DNA of 64,000 bases from Cynocephalus volans (Eukaryota > Chordata > Mammalia > Dermoptera > Cynocephalidae). The notes beneath the pieces are model-generated. The model was not told the origin of the DNA. It ran no database searches and saw only the letters and a list, made by a program, of their open reading frames with translations. Both the position numbers and the translations under genes were made by a program. The stretch lies in contig NC_084463.1 of assembly GCF_027409185.1 (NCBI RefSeq), positions 42,386,407 to 42,450,406 on the forward strand, read 5' to 3'. This document shows positions 1-12,016 of this stretch, piece after piece. Position 1 is the first letter of the stretch; each line of letters begins with the position of its first letter.

Positions 1-1253
1 TCCAATTGGTCTATCATGTGTTTTAAATCTTGCGTTGCTCCACTAATTTTTTTGCCTAGAGGATCTGTTCAGTGCTGAGAGAGGGTTGTTCAAGTCCTCC
101 GCCATTATCGTATTTGGGTTTATCTCTTTCATTAGGTCTAATGTGGGTACTCTGATATTGGGTGCATATATTTGTGATTTGTATGTCTTCTTGCTGGATA
201 CATCCCTATAATTAAATACTAGCTTTCTTTGTTTCTTTTTATGGCTTTTGGTTTAAAATCTGTTTTATCCAATATAAGAGAAGATATTCTTGCTCGTTTT
301 TGGCTTGCATTTGCATGGTCCAACTTTTGCCATCCTTCCACTCTTAGTCTGTGTCTTTACAGGTGCGGTGAGTCTTTTCAAGTATAAGTTGGGCCTAGCT
401 TTTTAATCCAGTCAGTCAGTCTGTGTTTCTTAAGTGGGGAATTTAATACGTTAGCATTGAGAGTTATTATTGAAAGGTATTGAGTTAGTCCTGGAATTTT
501 ATCAAGTTTTGTTTGAATGTTTTAGATATCTTTTGTTCCTTCCCTTTTTATTGTTTGTCTTCTGTGTGTGTTGGTTTTTTGAGGTGGGTTAATAAAGTTT
601 CCCTTTTTCATTTGCGTTTTTGTTCTACTAGTGGGTTTTGTTCTTGTGTACTCAATGGTAGTGATTATTGTTTTTGAATTGTAGATGAAGTACTCCCTAT
701 TTCTGTAGGGCTGGTTGTGTGGTGGTGAACTCTTGCAGTTTTTGTTTGGGAAATATAGTACTTCCTCATTTCTGAAGGATCGCCATGCTGGGTAAAAGTA
801 TTCTTGGTGGCAGTTATTTTCTTTTAGTATTTTTAATATATCATCCCATTCTCTTCTGACCTTTAGGGTTTCTGATGAGAAGCCTGCTGTTAGTCTGATG
901 GAGGCTCCCTTATAGGTGACTTGATGCTCTTCTCTTGCTGCTTTTAAGATTCTCTTTGTTTTTGAGCTTTGCCAATTTGACTGTAATGTGTCTAAGAGGA
1001 TCTTTTTGGGTTGAATCTGTTTTGGGATCTTTGAGTCTCCTGGATCTGAAGAGACCTCCCTATACCTGGGGAGTTTTCTTCTACTGTTTCATCAAATATG
1101 TTTTTAATTCCTTTTCCTTTTTTCTTTCCTTCTGGAACATCCATGATTCAGATGTTTGTGCACTTTGGGTTGTCTGCTAGCTCTTAGATTTTCTTCATCT
1201 TTTAAATTCTTTTTTTTTTTTTCCCCCACCTGGGTTATTTTGAGAAGACCATC
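1..1253 (-). mobile_element. LINE-1 fragment, antisense, cut by window edge
   Basis: Read on the minus strand this is the 5' half of an L1, ending at the upstream edge of ORF2. It is a close inverted match to plus-strand 25840-27122: for example the stretch near 160-220 is the complement of that near 26890-26960. The similarity looks high by eye, so both copies probably belong to one lineage-specific L1 subfamily. Short ORFs at 935-1180 are fragments of the element. The rest of this copy would lie left of the window. Confidence 0.85.
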
Positions 1254-2858
1254 TTGTGTGTTGTATGAGAATTGAAACTTGACCCACTTTCAAGATGTCT
1301 ATCAAATTTGCTGCAAATTTGATGATTTGTGGAAGCAGAAAATTTTTTTTCCAAAAAGTAAAATTTTATAGAGAGAATGAGTAAGCAATTGTGATTTAGC
1401 ATATGATTATATTGTAATTATAAGTTAATACTGTAATATAATAACTGCTCTGCTGTATATATTTATAAGGAGCAGGTCTCTGCATTTCATGTTATTTCTC
1501 ACATTTAAAACCCACAACTTTTGAGGTCAGCGTTGCCTCCTGGATTGTGACTTGCTTTGGATCCCCAGCTGGCATGGGAAGCCCCCCTTTGTGTTTGCCA
1601 CCATCATGGAGGTTCCTCTGCATGCTCTGGGGGGGTCTGGGATTTCCACAGTGGTGCTGGGTCACTTTGGCAGCTGGTTTAGTTCAGCTGTGTTGGGGAG
1701 GAAGGAAGGGGTTTGGTTCTCCCCTCAGCAGCTTCTGAGTGACCAAGGAGTGTGTGGGTCAGGTTTGCAGTCAGGCAGCACCTATAGCTAGACAGGAAAC
1801 TGGGAAATGACAGCATTTAGACAGAAGAAGAAAAAAAAAAAGCTTGCAAGTGATTTTAAAGTTTGTGTATTTTATATGTTTTAAGGTTTTCATTTTATAC
1901 CTGTCCTTTCCATCGGATGGAATATGGCATAAACCAGAGTCATAATCAATATTTAAATGTGATTAAAGACTGGACAGCTTGGAAAATAATTCTCATGGTA
2001 CCGTCTTCTTCAGGTTTTGTTGGTTTAAACAAGAGTAAAAGTTTCACAAACATGACCCTTTAGAATATATTAGAAAGTGAAAGAAAAAAAAACAGAGAAG
2101 AATGGTATACCTTAAAGCTATTGTCTAGGTCAGTGTTTTCTAAGTGTCTAAAGTTATCTGTCGCTGCGGACAATATCCCTAAAACTCAGTGGACTAAAAC
2201 AAGGCCCGTTTCATGTCTCTGAACCATGTGGAATCAGGGTGGTCCTCCTCCCACTTGGCATCCAGGAGGGTTACTGAGAAGAAGCTAGAGTCAGGGCTGC
2301 TGTGGAGGGTCCATGGCAGTGTCCCTCCTGGGCCTGGGTAGGGGTGGCTGAAAGCTGGGCTCAGCTGAGCTCCTCCCCTCCACGAGGTCTCCAGCAGGGG
2401 GTGGTCAGCAGCCTAGGGCTCCAGAGCCCAGAGTGGACATGGCCAGTCCCCTTGTGGGTTGTCAACCTCGCTCTTGTGATCGTGTCCTTACCCCACTCAT
2501 GCTGGTGCTTACTTCCTATGTTCCCTGCTCCATGTTCTGTAAAGCCTTGTCCTAAGCAGGTAATGGCAGCAGGACACATTTGACTTGCTGTCTTTTCCTG
2601 CTAAACGTTAGATATGTAACTAATTAAAGTTTCCTTAATGAGTCTCTTGAAATCATCTCACATGCCACACTTCATGAAACACTGATTAACAGGACTGACT
2701 TCTGCACCGCTCCATGTCTTGTAGATAGAAGGTGGATGGTTCCATGTCCTCTTATTTACATGTAGGCAGGTTGTGCTCCCTCTTGTGCATGGTTAAGTTT
2801 GTGTGATCTTTTCACTCAGTGGCTTGCTGCTAATGATGTGATGACATTTTCTCATTAG
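1254..2858. other. Sequence upstream of the DIDO1-like first exon; no gene seen
   Basis: No exon is recognisable. About 2150-2640 resembles an old interspersed repeat with the phrase 'actcagtggactaaaac', which I could not assign to a family. ORFs at 1547-1791 and 2302-2583 lack similarity to anything I know and have no splice or promoter context. If this locus is a DIDO1 duplicate, this should be the intron before the initiator-ATG exon. Confidence 0.5.
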
Positions 2859-3696
2859 GTATGGAAGATAAAGGTGACCCAAGCAGTGCGGAGGCACCTG
2901 AGACTATCAAACCCACAAGGAAAGGCTTCAGCCAAACCCGGGGATTTGGAAGAACCACTGTTGCTAAGCGAGAGGGTGCGGGAGACATGGAGGCAGGCTC
3001 GCTGGGGCAGCAGCCCCCACGGCAGCACAGCCTGGCCCTGGGACGCACTGGGAGGCAGCCACAGCACACCGAGCGGGTGGAGGAATTCCTTACAGCAGCT
3101 CAGCACCAAGGAAGACAGAATGTTCCTGTCTCCCTTGCGGATTCCAGTGAGCCAACGTCTTGTCCAGTCCCAGATGTTGAAACTGCCTTGGAAGGGAGCG
3201 TAGGAAGTACCTCTGAGATGAAAAGTGGCCCCTACTCTGGTTCCTTGAGTGTACAGGAGCGACCTGCCTCTTCTGGAAAGGCCACAGGGAGCAAGGAGAA
3301 GGAGGACACCTCCGACAATGACAGTGATGGCCTGACTTTGAAGGAGCTTCAGAATCACTTTTGGAGAAAGCGAGAGCAAGAGCCACCTGACAGGCCCCTG
3401 AAAGGCATCCAGAATCACCTGAGAAAGAAGCGTCGGGAGGAGAATCCCACAGGAACTGTGCATGTCAAGGCAGGCACTGCTGTCGAGAATGCTCTGCCCA
3501 GCAAGCAAGAGCCAGAGACTGTCCAGAGGGTTGTGTCCCAGGCAGTGACCAATGACCAAGAGAATCAGTGGGAGAGGACAGCAGCTCTGCAAGTTAAAGT
3601 TGAAGAAAGCAGGGACTCGGGCAAGCCTAAGCCTGAATGTGAGCTGCACGACCGCAACACTCTGGACCGCATGTGTCTCCAGCCTCGTAACAACAG
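2859..3696 (+). pseudogene. DIDO1: DIDO1-like exon A: initiator Met to start of the PHD finger
   Basis: The acceptor AG is at 2857-2858, the ATG at 2861, and the donor after CAACAG at 3696. The 278-codon reading frame is open throughout and starts MEDKGDPSSAEAP, close to the DIDO1 N-terminus. It keeps the bipartite basic 'SDSDGLTLKELQN'-type and 'KGIQxxLRKKRREE'-type motifs near residues 150-190. The last codons should give the first two PHD cysteines in a 'LYCICRQP' context, but here read LDRMCLQP: one zinc ligand has become arginine. The split arginine codon (AG|G) joins correctly to exon B. Confidence 0.88.
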
Positions 3697-4458
3697 GTGG
3701 GTCATGGGAGGACAGGGATGGGCTGCCCCAGCTTTAAAAGAAATCAAGGTGACGAAAATAGTGTTTATATTTGTTTTGATTTTAAATGTTACAAAGCTAG
3801 GCTAGATGAATAATTTGTTCATTCAAAAAAGATGAACACATCATTATCAAAAAAGGAACGAAAGGCCTGCCTAGAGCCACACCTGCTCTGTGGTAGCCAC
3901 CGGACATGTGGCTGTTTACAGTCAAAGTGATGAGCATAGGAGGAGGTGAGAATCCCCTGCCCCCACCCAGCCATGTGCAGCCAGTGGCTGCCGAGTAGAC
4001 CACACGTGGTCTCAGTAATCTGTCAGAGAGTGCTCCCATAGACTGTTCCTTGGGAGACAGCAGAGGGCCAGGTGCAGACTCGTGGAACCCCAGTGTGGAC
4101 CTGGGGGCAGCTCAGAGTCTTCACTAGACTTTGGTGTTAAGGAATCTCTGTTGGCTTGTTGGTGGGACAAAGGCATCACTGCTGTTTTGAGGAGACATAT
4201 ACTGAAGTAGTTAGGGTACAATGCCTGGAAAGCCTATAGCTCACTCCAGCCAAAAACGGATAAAAAAGACTTACTTGCATGTTAGTAAAATCAAGAGAGG
4301 GACATATGCATCTTCTTCATTCTGTTCTCTGTACATTTCTCTATATTGGTATTTTCTAAGCAATAAAATGTTAAAACTAATTGGACTTCTTAATTTGTCA
4401 AAAAGTGAGTGTTTGTCCCTCACGTCCCATTCCTAATATCACTGTTTTATGGTTTCAG

Positions 4459-4780
4459 GTTTCTGAGTTGCTGTGACCGATGTGAAGAACGGTTCTGTGG
4501 CGATTGTGGGGGCGCTTCTCAGGCTCGAGGAAAGCTTCTGGAAAGGAACAGGGAAGATTATATCTGCCCAAACTGCACCGTTCTGCAAGTGCAGGATGAG
4601 ACTAAGGCAGAAACCACAGATCATCGGGAAACTAAATTTAGACCTGGAGATGCTGGTGACACAGAGTTTACAAGTACAGGAACAGTGGAGCAAAAATCTA
4701 GTGAAGACCGAAAGATAAAGAGGAGAGTTGAGAAAGCTGCAAATCCAAGCAGAAAGAAAAAACTCAAGCTTTGCCAGCCT
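4459..4780 (+). pseudogene. DIDO1: DIDO1-like exon B: PHD finger body
   Basis: The acceptor is ggtttcag (4451-4458). The frame reads FLSCCDRCEERFCGDCGG and then EDYICPNCTVLQVQDET, clearly the DIDO1 PHD finger. In DIDO1 the equivalent is CCDRCEEWFHGDC: the tryptophan of the H3K4me3 pocket is arginine here and the zinc-binding histidine is cysteine. With the cysteine lost in exon A the C4HC3 pattern is broken. The probable donor is CCT|GTGCGT at 4780/4781, which joins in phase to exon C (QP|VVEAPG). The open frame continues past that donor to 4885, but this is intron. Confidence 0.87.
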
Positions 4781-5869
4781 GTGCGTATTTTGCCTACCAA
4801 GGTAAATATTAAGGGGTTGACCTTATGGATTCCAGACTTGCTATTGGTAGAAATATCAAGGCTAGAAAAGTTTGTCTTGGAATAAGCTAATTTTTACCAG
4901 GACAGCTGGTGCATCTGGGGTGGGGTCTCAGGAGCTCTGCCCCCGTCTCCTGCCCACACCATCTGGACAAGCATCTGTACCTACCTCATCTGCTGTTGTG
5001 GACTTAATTCTTAACAATCACTTTTATTTCCATGTTCTTGATGTTACTTATGTATTTTATGTGTATCAGCAGCATTCTTTGTCAATTGCTTAAGTGCATG
5101 TGCACCCCTATGTGCCCACACACACCTTTTCCAGCTGCCTCGTGGTTCTTGTGCCAACTCAGTGTGGGAAACCCTGAGTGGTGGTGGCGCCTGCATCAGT
5201 CCGACCCTCACTACTTCTTGTCCTCAGTGTATCACTTCTCTGTCTTGTGGCTCTTTCCTTGACTTTCCTTCCCACCTGGTTTTTATGCCCCTCTGGGGCT
5301 GTGATTGTTTATCATTTTTCCTACATATGTCAGCTTCTGCTGTTGAGAGCTGTCACATGCTGTCATCATCTCCATTCCAGTGCCCACGAGGGGGCGTGAC
5401 TCAGAGCATGTTTCCCTCTGGGCCTTCCTGAGTCCCTGGCCCACCCCTACCCTGGCAGCTTGTCTTCTAACAGAGGCCAACTGAGCAGGAAGCTTTGAGG
5501 TTGCTGTGTCTCTGCCTATGAACACTCTTGCACTGTGTTAGCTGGAAGGTGGAAGTGGAGGGACTGAGCCATTTGAATAAGGACTGAACCATGAAAGTAT
5601 TAAGAGGGACTAAATGGAAATATGACATTACTGTCACAATCATTAAGAAAAATTAATAGGAAAATTATCTTTCATGTCTTTATTGTCAATGTCTTTGATT
5701 TTAAGCCTATATAAAATTGTATTCTCAGTAAAATAGATTCTATGGAGGAAAAATAACTATGTTAATAATTTAATTTGAGAAATAAGTTTTCACTTAAGTA
5801 CACTTGAGGGACACCTTCATGTGTATTTAGTCTTGACCATCAAAACAGAAGCAACCAAGTGTACTTCTT

Positions 5870-6515
5870 GTGCTGTTAGGTTTCTGTTACTGTATAACAC
5901 ACTACCACAAACTTAGCTTAGAACAACACATATTTATGGTCTCAGTTTCTGTACCTCTCAAGCCTGAGCGTGGCTTAGCTGGACCCTCTGCTCAGTCTTA
6001 ACAGGACTGCAGTCACTCATCAGAGGCTCAGCAGGGGAAAGATCCCCTTCCAGAAGCCCAGAAGCCCTCATGTTGTTCAGTATATAAGTATGTCCCATGC
6101 AATTCTTATGGCATACTTATATAATGTTTTTTGTTTATGTGAAGTTCAGATTTAGTTGTGTGTCCTGTATATTATTTGGCAGCCTTACTCAGATCCTAAC
6201 CTTGGTTGTCCCTCTCAATACAGGGCAGTTTATTTCACAGTCAGTAATATGGAGTCTCCTCTCTTCAGAAAAGGCTAGTTTTTCTTAAGGGTTTTGCCTG
6301 ATGAAGTCAGGCCCCTTTCTGGTCACCTCATTTGGGGCCTTGATTACATCTCTGCACATTTGCCCTATAGCAGAAGCTGATTGTGGATATGAAATCTCAT
6401 CATGTCCACGGACCTTGCTCACACTCAAGGGGGAGGGAATTATACAGAGGACATGTACCAGGGGCCGGAGTCCTGAGGGTCACCTCAGAGTTCTGCCCAC
6501 CACAGATGGTGTGAA
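5870..6515. repeat. Old interspersed repeat, probably MaLR-like or related, family not assigned
   Basis: The left end (5880-5960) has the phrase 'gtttctgttactgtataacacactaccacaaacttag' style typical of old mammalian LTR or non-autonomous repeats ending in 'wtaccacaaactt...'. The right end near 6490-6510 reads 'gttctgcccaccacag'. About 6065-6220 looks like unrelated sequence inserted in it. I treat it as a fossil and cannot name the subfamily. Confidence 0.45.
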
Positions 6516-6723
6516 GGACAGTTAAAATGTGAATGCCTTGCCTCAGTGAAATACATTCATATAGTTTGAATACATAAAATAACGTTTTATTCATATTAAA
6601 AATACTGTTGGTATCTCTTCATTAAAAACAGTGAGCTTGGTATTCTACATAGTGACTTTACACAGCACTTTAATGCTGAAATTGGCCAGCGCACTGTCTG
6701 AAGCTCCCTGTTTTGCTCTGCAG

Positions 6724-6935
6724 GTGGTAGAGGCTCCGGGCACCTCCAGGTGTCCCCGCCCTGGGTGCTCCACTGTGGTGCAGCCCAACCTGGCCTACTG
6801 CAGCAAGGACAGTATTCTTACACATGCTGCAGCTACTATGAAATGCCTAAGTTCAGGCAAAGAACAGAAGCCAAAATCTAAGGAGAAGATCAAGATGAAG
6901 CCAGAAAACCTCATCTTCCACAGGATGCTGTTCAG
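6724..6935 (+). pseudogene. DIDO1: DIDO1-like exon C: post-PHD cysteine cluster and lysine-rich linker
   Basis: The acceptor is ctctgcag and the donor ttcag|gtaag. The translation VVEAPGTSRCPRPGC..., then HAAATMKCLSSGKEQKPKSKEK, follows DIDO1. Two cysteines of the second cluster are replaced (CC to CS, ND-C to KD-S). After KMKPE a single base is missing: shifting frame by one restores PHLPQDAVQ, which aligns to the DIDO1 sequence PSLPKCGAQ. This frameshift alone would abort a full-length protein. Confidence 0.85.
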
Positions 6936-7334
6936 GTAAGCTGGCTAAGACCAGCCACTTGAACAATTGGAGCAAAATTTGTGTAAAAGTGTTTTCTCCC
7001 CGAGACTTGTTTATCTGTAGAATGTAGGGGACAGCAGGTACAGATGTACTGCAGATAGCAGCACCTTTACTTTTGTCTTCCACCTTTTCCATGTATTTGT
7101 TTTTTATTACCCATTAGCTGAAATTCAGTCACGTAAATGCAGTAAAGCAAAGGCAGGTAACTCACTGCTGCCTGGAGAACATAAGACTTCAGGACACTGG
7201 CAGCAGTCTTGAAAAAAGAGTTGGCAGTCACCCGATGGAGTTTGTATAGAGAGTAGACACACAGGGCAGTTGGGAGGGAGGTGAGCTCTGGACAAGGCTA
7301 CGTTCTTCATTGGAGACCTCACTCACAAGATTGT

Positions 7335-7720
7335 TTCTTTATTATTTTTATTTATTTTTTAATAGACTTTACTTTTTGAGCAGTTTTAGGTTCACAGCAA
7401 TATTGAGCAGGAAGTACAGAGATTTCCCACGTATACCCCTGACCCACACATGTGTAGCCTGTCCCATTATCAACATTGCCCAACAAAGTGGTACATTTGT
7501 TACAATTAATGAAACGGATTTTCACATCATTATCATCCAAAGACCATAGAGTTCACACTTTTTTGCGTATTCTGTGGGTGTGGACAGATGTTTAATGATA
7601 TGTATCTACCATGGTACTGTTGCAGACTTTCATTGCCCTGAAATCCTCTCTGCTCTGCCTATTCATCCATTCCCCCTCCATAACCTCTGATCTTTTTACT
7701 GTCTCCATAGCTTACCTGTT
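7335..7720 (-). mobile_element. Ancient L1M 3' end, antisense
   Basis: The plus strand reads 'gagcagttttaggttcacagcaatattgagcagg', then 'tttcccacgtatacccctgacccacaca' and 'ctgatctttttactgtctccatag'. This is the well-known complement of an old mammalian L1 (L1M class) 3' region. Divergence looks high, so this is an old insertion shared with other placentals. ORFs here are remnants. Confidence 0.75.
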
Positions 7721-7769
7721 TTTATTTACTTATTTACTTTTTATTTTAGTTTTTTTGCTAAACTAGAAA

Positions 7770-8215
7770 TTTATTTAATACAAATGTGAATATTAGTGAA
7801 AAAGAAAGATCTCAAATCAACAATTATCTTTGCACCTTGGGAAATTAGAAAATGAACAAACTAAGCCCAGACCTAGCAAAGAATGTAAATAATAAAAATT
7901 AGAGCATAGAAAATGAAACAGAAAATAGAAAAAATGGGAAAATCAATGAAACTAAATGTTGGTACTTTGATGAAATCCACAAAACTGGCAAACCGTTATC
8001 TAGATGGACTAAGAAAGACTCAAGTAACTAAAATCAGAACCAAAAGGTGTTGTTACAACCAAATTTACAGAAATCAAGAGGGTTATAAGAGTATACTATG
8101 AATAATGGTTGGTCAACAAATTAGATCATTAGATGAAATGAGTGAATCCCTAGAAACACAGCACCTACTAAAACTGAATTTTGAAAGAAACAGTTTGAAC
8201 GGAACTATAACTAGT
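7770..8215 (+). mobile_element. L1 ORF2 fragment, sense
   Basis: A purine-rich sense-strand L1 piece. 'aatcaatgaaactaaatgttggtactttgatgaa' (about 7940-7975) is the degenerate L1 reverse-transcriptase upstream motif (INKTK-x-WFF-type), followed by 'actggcaaaccgttatctagatggactaag'. It ends where antisense L1 sequence starts at about 8216, so the two may be one rearranged insertion or two nested ones. Confidence 0.7.
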
Positions 8216-8800
8216 ACGATGGGTGATTACCATTTTTTGGATTGCTGCTGTAGGACTCCCTTGAGGATTTCTTACAGGGCTGGTGACGTGGTGGTAAACT
8301 CCCCCAGTTTTTGTCTGGAAAGTACACTATTTCTCTCTCATTTCTGAGGGATAGCCTTGCTGGATATGGTATGCTTGGCTGGCAGTTTATTTCTTTCAGT
8401 ATTTTCAGTATGTCATCCCACTTCCTTCTGTCCCACAGAGTTACTGTTGAAAAGTTTGCTGGTAGTCTGATAAGGGCTCCCTTATAGGTGACTTGATGCT
8501 TTTCTTTTGCTTCTTTTAAAATATTCTCTTTATCTTTGAGCTTTGCCAGTTTGACTATTGTGTGTCTTGGAGAGGATTATTGGGGTGAATCTGTGTGGGG
8601 ATCTTTGAGCTTCCTGGGTCTGAAGGTCCATGTCTCTCCCTGTTCCTGGGAAGTTTACCATTATTATTTCACTGGATAGGTTTTCCATGCCTTTTCATTT
8701 CTCCTCTTTTTGAACACCCTTGATTTGAATTTTTGTGTGTTTAAGGTTGCCTGCTAGCTTTCCTTTTTAAAAACATTTTTTTCTTTTCTTTTTCTCCTTT

Positions 8801-8835
<35 letters not shown>

Positions 8836-9665
8836 TTATTTTTCTTGCCTGGGTAATTTTGAAAAGTATGTCTTCAAGAGGGGAAATTATTTCTTCTGCT
8901 TGTTCTGTCCTGCTGCTTAAGGCTATTGGTTGTAGTATTTTGTTGAGTGAATCTTTTAGTTCCATGAGTTCTCTTCATTCTTTTATAAGGTATTAACTCT
9001 TTGTAAACTTCCTTCCTTATATCCTAGATTTTTTTTCTCATTCCATTTCTTCTCTTATCTCAGTGAGTTCCTTTAAGATTGTTGCTTGGAATTCCCTTTC
9101 AGTCCTTGAAAGGACTTATTGCTGTGTAGGATCTGGTATATCAGAATTACTGTATTCTTTTGGTGGTGTCATTTTCTTGGACTTTCTTATTTCTAGTATC
9201 TCTATGTTGATGTCTGGTCATCTGGTAGAGAATAGTTGCTTCTTCTGTTACTCTGGACTGGGCTTTAAAGAGAGGGATGTACTCTTTTTCCAGACTCCAC
9301 TGGTGGCTTTCCTTGTGTCAATGCAGTTGAGGGTCTGTTGGGCTGCCTGCATGACAGCTGTGCTACTGTGGTGGTCTTGAGCTGCTTTTGCAGCAGCCAT
9401 GGCTGTGGTGGTGGCTGTGGTGGCCCACCCACGTGGAAGTGGTGTTTTGGTGTGCTTCATGCCTGCTTCCAGGCAGGAGATGCTTCCCTCAGTTCATGCC
9501 AAGGACTCTGGGCATGGCCTGCTTCTGGCTAGAGGAGACTGCCCTTGGCTTGTGCCAAGATTGTCCTGTTTTGGTACTCTGTGGAATTTGGGGACAATTC
9601 AGGGATGGCTGGAAATCACAGGTTCTTGTCCAGGCCTGTCCTGGGGCTCAGGTTGACGTTACATT
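8216..9665 (-). mobile_element. L1 5' region, antisense
   Basis: On the minus strand this corresponds to plus-strand 25080-26400: the CCA-rich 5' tract (9240-9660 here, 25070-25440 there), the A-rich middle, and the segment ending in the complement of 'cctttatagg...tcatcag'. It is clearly more diverged from 25-27 kb than the copy at 1-1253 is, so it represents an older insertion of the same lineage. The poly-T/GT run at 8790-8840 lies inside it. Confidence 0.75.
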
Positions 9666-12016
9666 TATGACAAGCAAAGCGTTAACTAGCACTGTTTGGA
9701 CAGTCTTCTTGATTATTTTCAAATGCTTATGTAAGTTTTAGGTGACTTAATTTTTAAAGTTGGTAGTTTTGAATCATAGAACTGACAAAGAAGTGGTTGC
9801 TGCTGCACCCAGGAGGAGAATGGCAGCTCCAAGCGTGCCCTGGGCTTGGCAGAGGATAAAGAAACATCATTTGTGCTCTTCTTGCATCCTGTGTCACTGC
9901 TCTCATACCTCAGGAAGGATTCCTCTGTGTCAGGGATCTTCTTGTCGCTCAAAAAGTTGGAATCCTGAATAATAGGTGCGAGTGCTAAGGTTTGGCTGGA
10001 TGTGCAAGGGTAGTCAGACTGCTGCTGAGCAAATGTGGTGTGCAGACTCAGGGTGGATGACCCAAAGAAGAAATAGGATTATGACCTTTCTTTCTCAGGG
10101 AAATGAAGTGGAGGTGTACTTTCTGGCCTTCTTAATGATTGGGGTTTTACTGATTATCCAGGAGACTTCTAAGGTCCAAGATAAGTGAATTTTATAGTTT
10201 CTTCCAGGAATATGTTATTTCCAAGTGCTAGTTATATTTCAAATATTCATGGAACCATAACATGACATAAATATGTGAGTGAGGTGATAAGACTTGACTA
10301 TCTCAAGATAGGAGTATGCATTTTGGGATAGCCAAAATTTCCTGCTTGGAAGTGCTCTTCAGTGTGGTGGCCAGACGCCAGATGCTATCCCCTCCTTTAC
10401 CTTTTCTTTTGCTGACACACTGCTGTTACCAGATGGGGCAGGGAGAGGACGTTTTGACAGAAAGTTCTCATGAGAGGAGGGTGGCGTGGTACTAGGATAT
10501 GTTGTGATCACAGCTCACCTATGGGTGCCTTCAACACGAATCTCTTACACAGCAGCCTGTGAAGCAGGAGACCTTAGGACACCCTTAAGCAGGGAGAGGA
10601 GCAGAGCGGCGTCAGTCTGTGGAGGCCGGGTTGCCCCAGCTCAACCTGGTGTCCTCCTCCTAAGTGGCGGGCAGGACATCCACCTGCACTTGTGTGCTCA
10701 GCTGTCGGTAATCAATTCCGTACTGGAATTTTGGAAGACTCACAGCAAACATATTTAGAACTATGAAAACAACACTGTGAAGTGATGTGTGATCATCTCT
10801 AAATCACAAAAAGAACAGGACAATCTTAGCACTGGTTTAAATTATAAGAAAAAAGTGTGATTACCTCTTGTATATTATGTAATGTTATCTGTAAATTGAA
10901 TTTATACAGTTTGACTGATTGTATCCTTATGCTATTGAAACAAATATTCTGTCCTTCGTGAATGATTTTTCTGTAAGTTACTGTTTGTGACTTGGCTGTT
11001 TAGTTAGTTCCCCTTTGGGAATTCTTGATGGAGTGTGAGTGTGGGGGTGGGGGATCAGTGTGGGAACGTTAGCATTCCTGATGTAAGTTGTCACAACTTA
11101 GGATCTTTGGGGTAACGTTTCTTAACAAATACCTATTCTGTAAACTGATGCTGTGCCCCGAAGCTCCCAGTCTGTCTCCGTGTGACTGTCCTTCCCCACC
11201 AGTGTTCTGAATGCCTCAGCGCTTTACTTAAGCACAAGCCCTGTGTTTACAAAGACTCAAACATTAGCAATTTTTTGATAAATTAATGCTCATTGAATTT
11301 TTTTCTAAGCCTCAAACATCTACTCTAGCTATTTCAGTCAGCATTATTGTTTCATTCATTGTAATTCTGGTACCAGAAACTAATGAATTTACCTAATGGT
11401 TTTTGTGCTTTACTGATTATGATCCTATTGGTCATTGTAAATTGAGTTGAATTGGTCCTTAATCATTAACACCTAATACTAGTATATTTAGCTTAACTTA
11501 TGTGTTGCAACTCATAAGTGAATGACAAAAAGGGCTGTTACCTTCTGGATATGTCACAAGAGGCACATAAGAGCGTATCTGAGATCCGTTTGTTTAAAAG
11601 ACATGCTGGTCCACACACACTTTTGATCCCTGCAGGTTAACAATGTTAGTCATTGCTGTAGTGCCCTTCCCGCCGCCTCCACCATGCTATTGCTTTAGCA
11701 TTGTGTGTAATTTTTTATAAAACATGTAACAAGTTCTGACCGTTGGGGTGAGTTTACTCGTGAATTGGGCGCTTGGTTCTGTAGTTGGTGGCTAGGGGGG
11801 CTAATCCCTCCCTTTCAGCGGCCACCATCAGGGCTGGGTAGGCCTGGTGGTGACTTCGTGGGACGGGAACCATTCGTTCTTTTGCAATAAGCTCCTCAAA
11901 CACTCGGCTTTATTTTCCCACAGGATCTCCCACATGAAAGCCCTTAATAAAATTTACCTCTGAAGGATGAAAACTGGATTTAGATTCTAAAATTCACACA
12001 AATATTTTGTTTTCAG

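Larger units (their letters stand above)
6936..12016 (+). other. Composite intron of the DIDO1 copy with deleted exons
   Basis: In DIDO1 this interval should contain about ten exons, including the TFIIS-central and SPOC regions. None is recognisable on either strand. It holds an old L1 3' end (7335-7720), two L1 pieces in opposite orientation (7770-9665), then about 2.3 kb (9666-12016) with no recognised repeat or gene. ORFs at 9760-9972, 9976-10188 and 10486-10758 have no similarity I can name. The breakpoint of the deletion cannot be set from this sequence alone. Confidence 0.6.

Noticed and set aside
2855-3649. 264-residue minus-strand ORF
   Set aside because: Antisense shadow of the DIDO1-like exon A.
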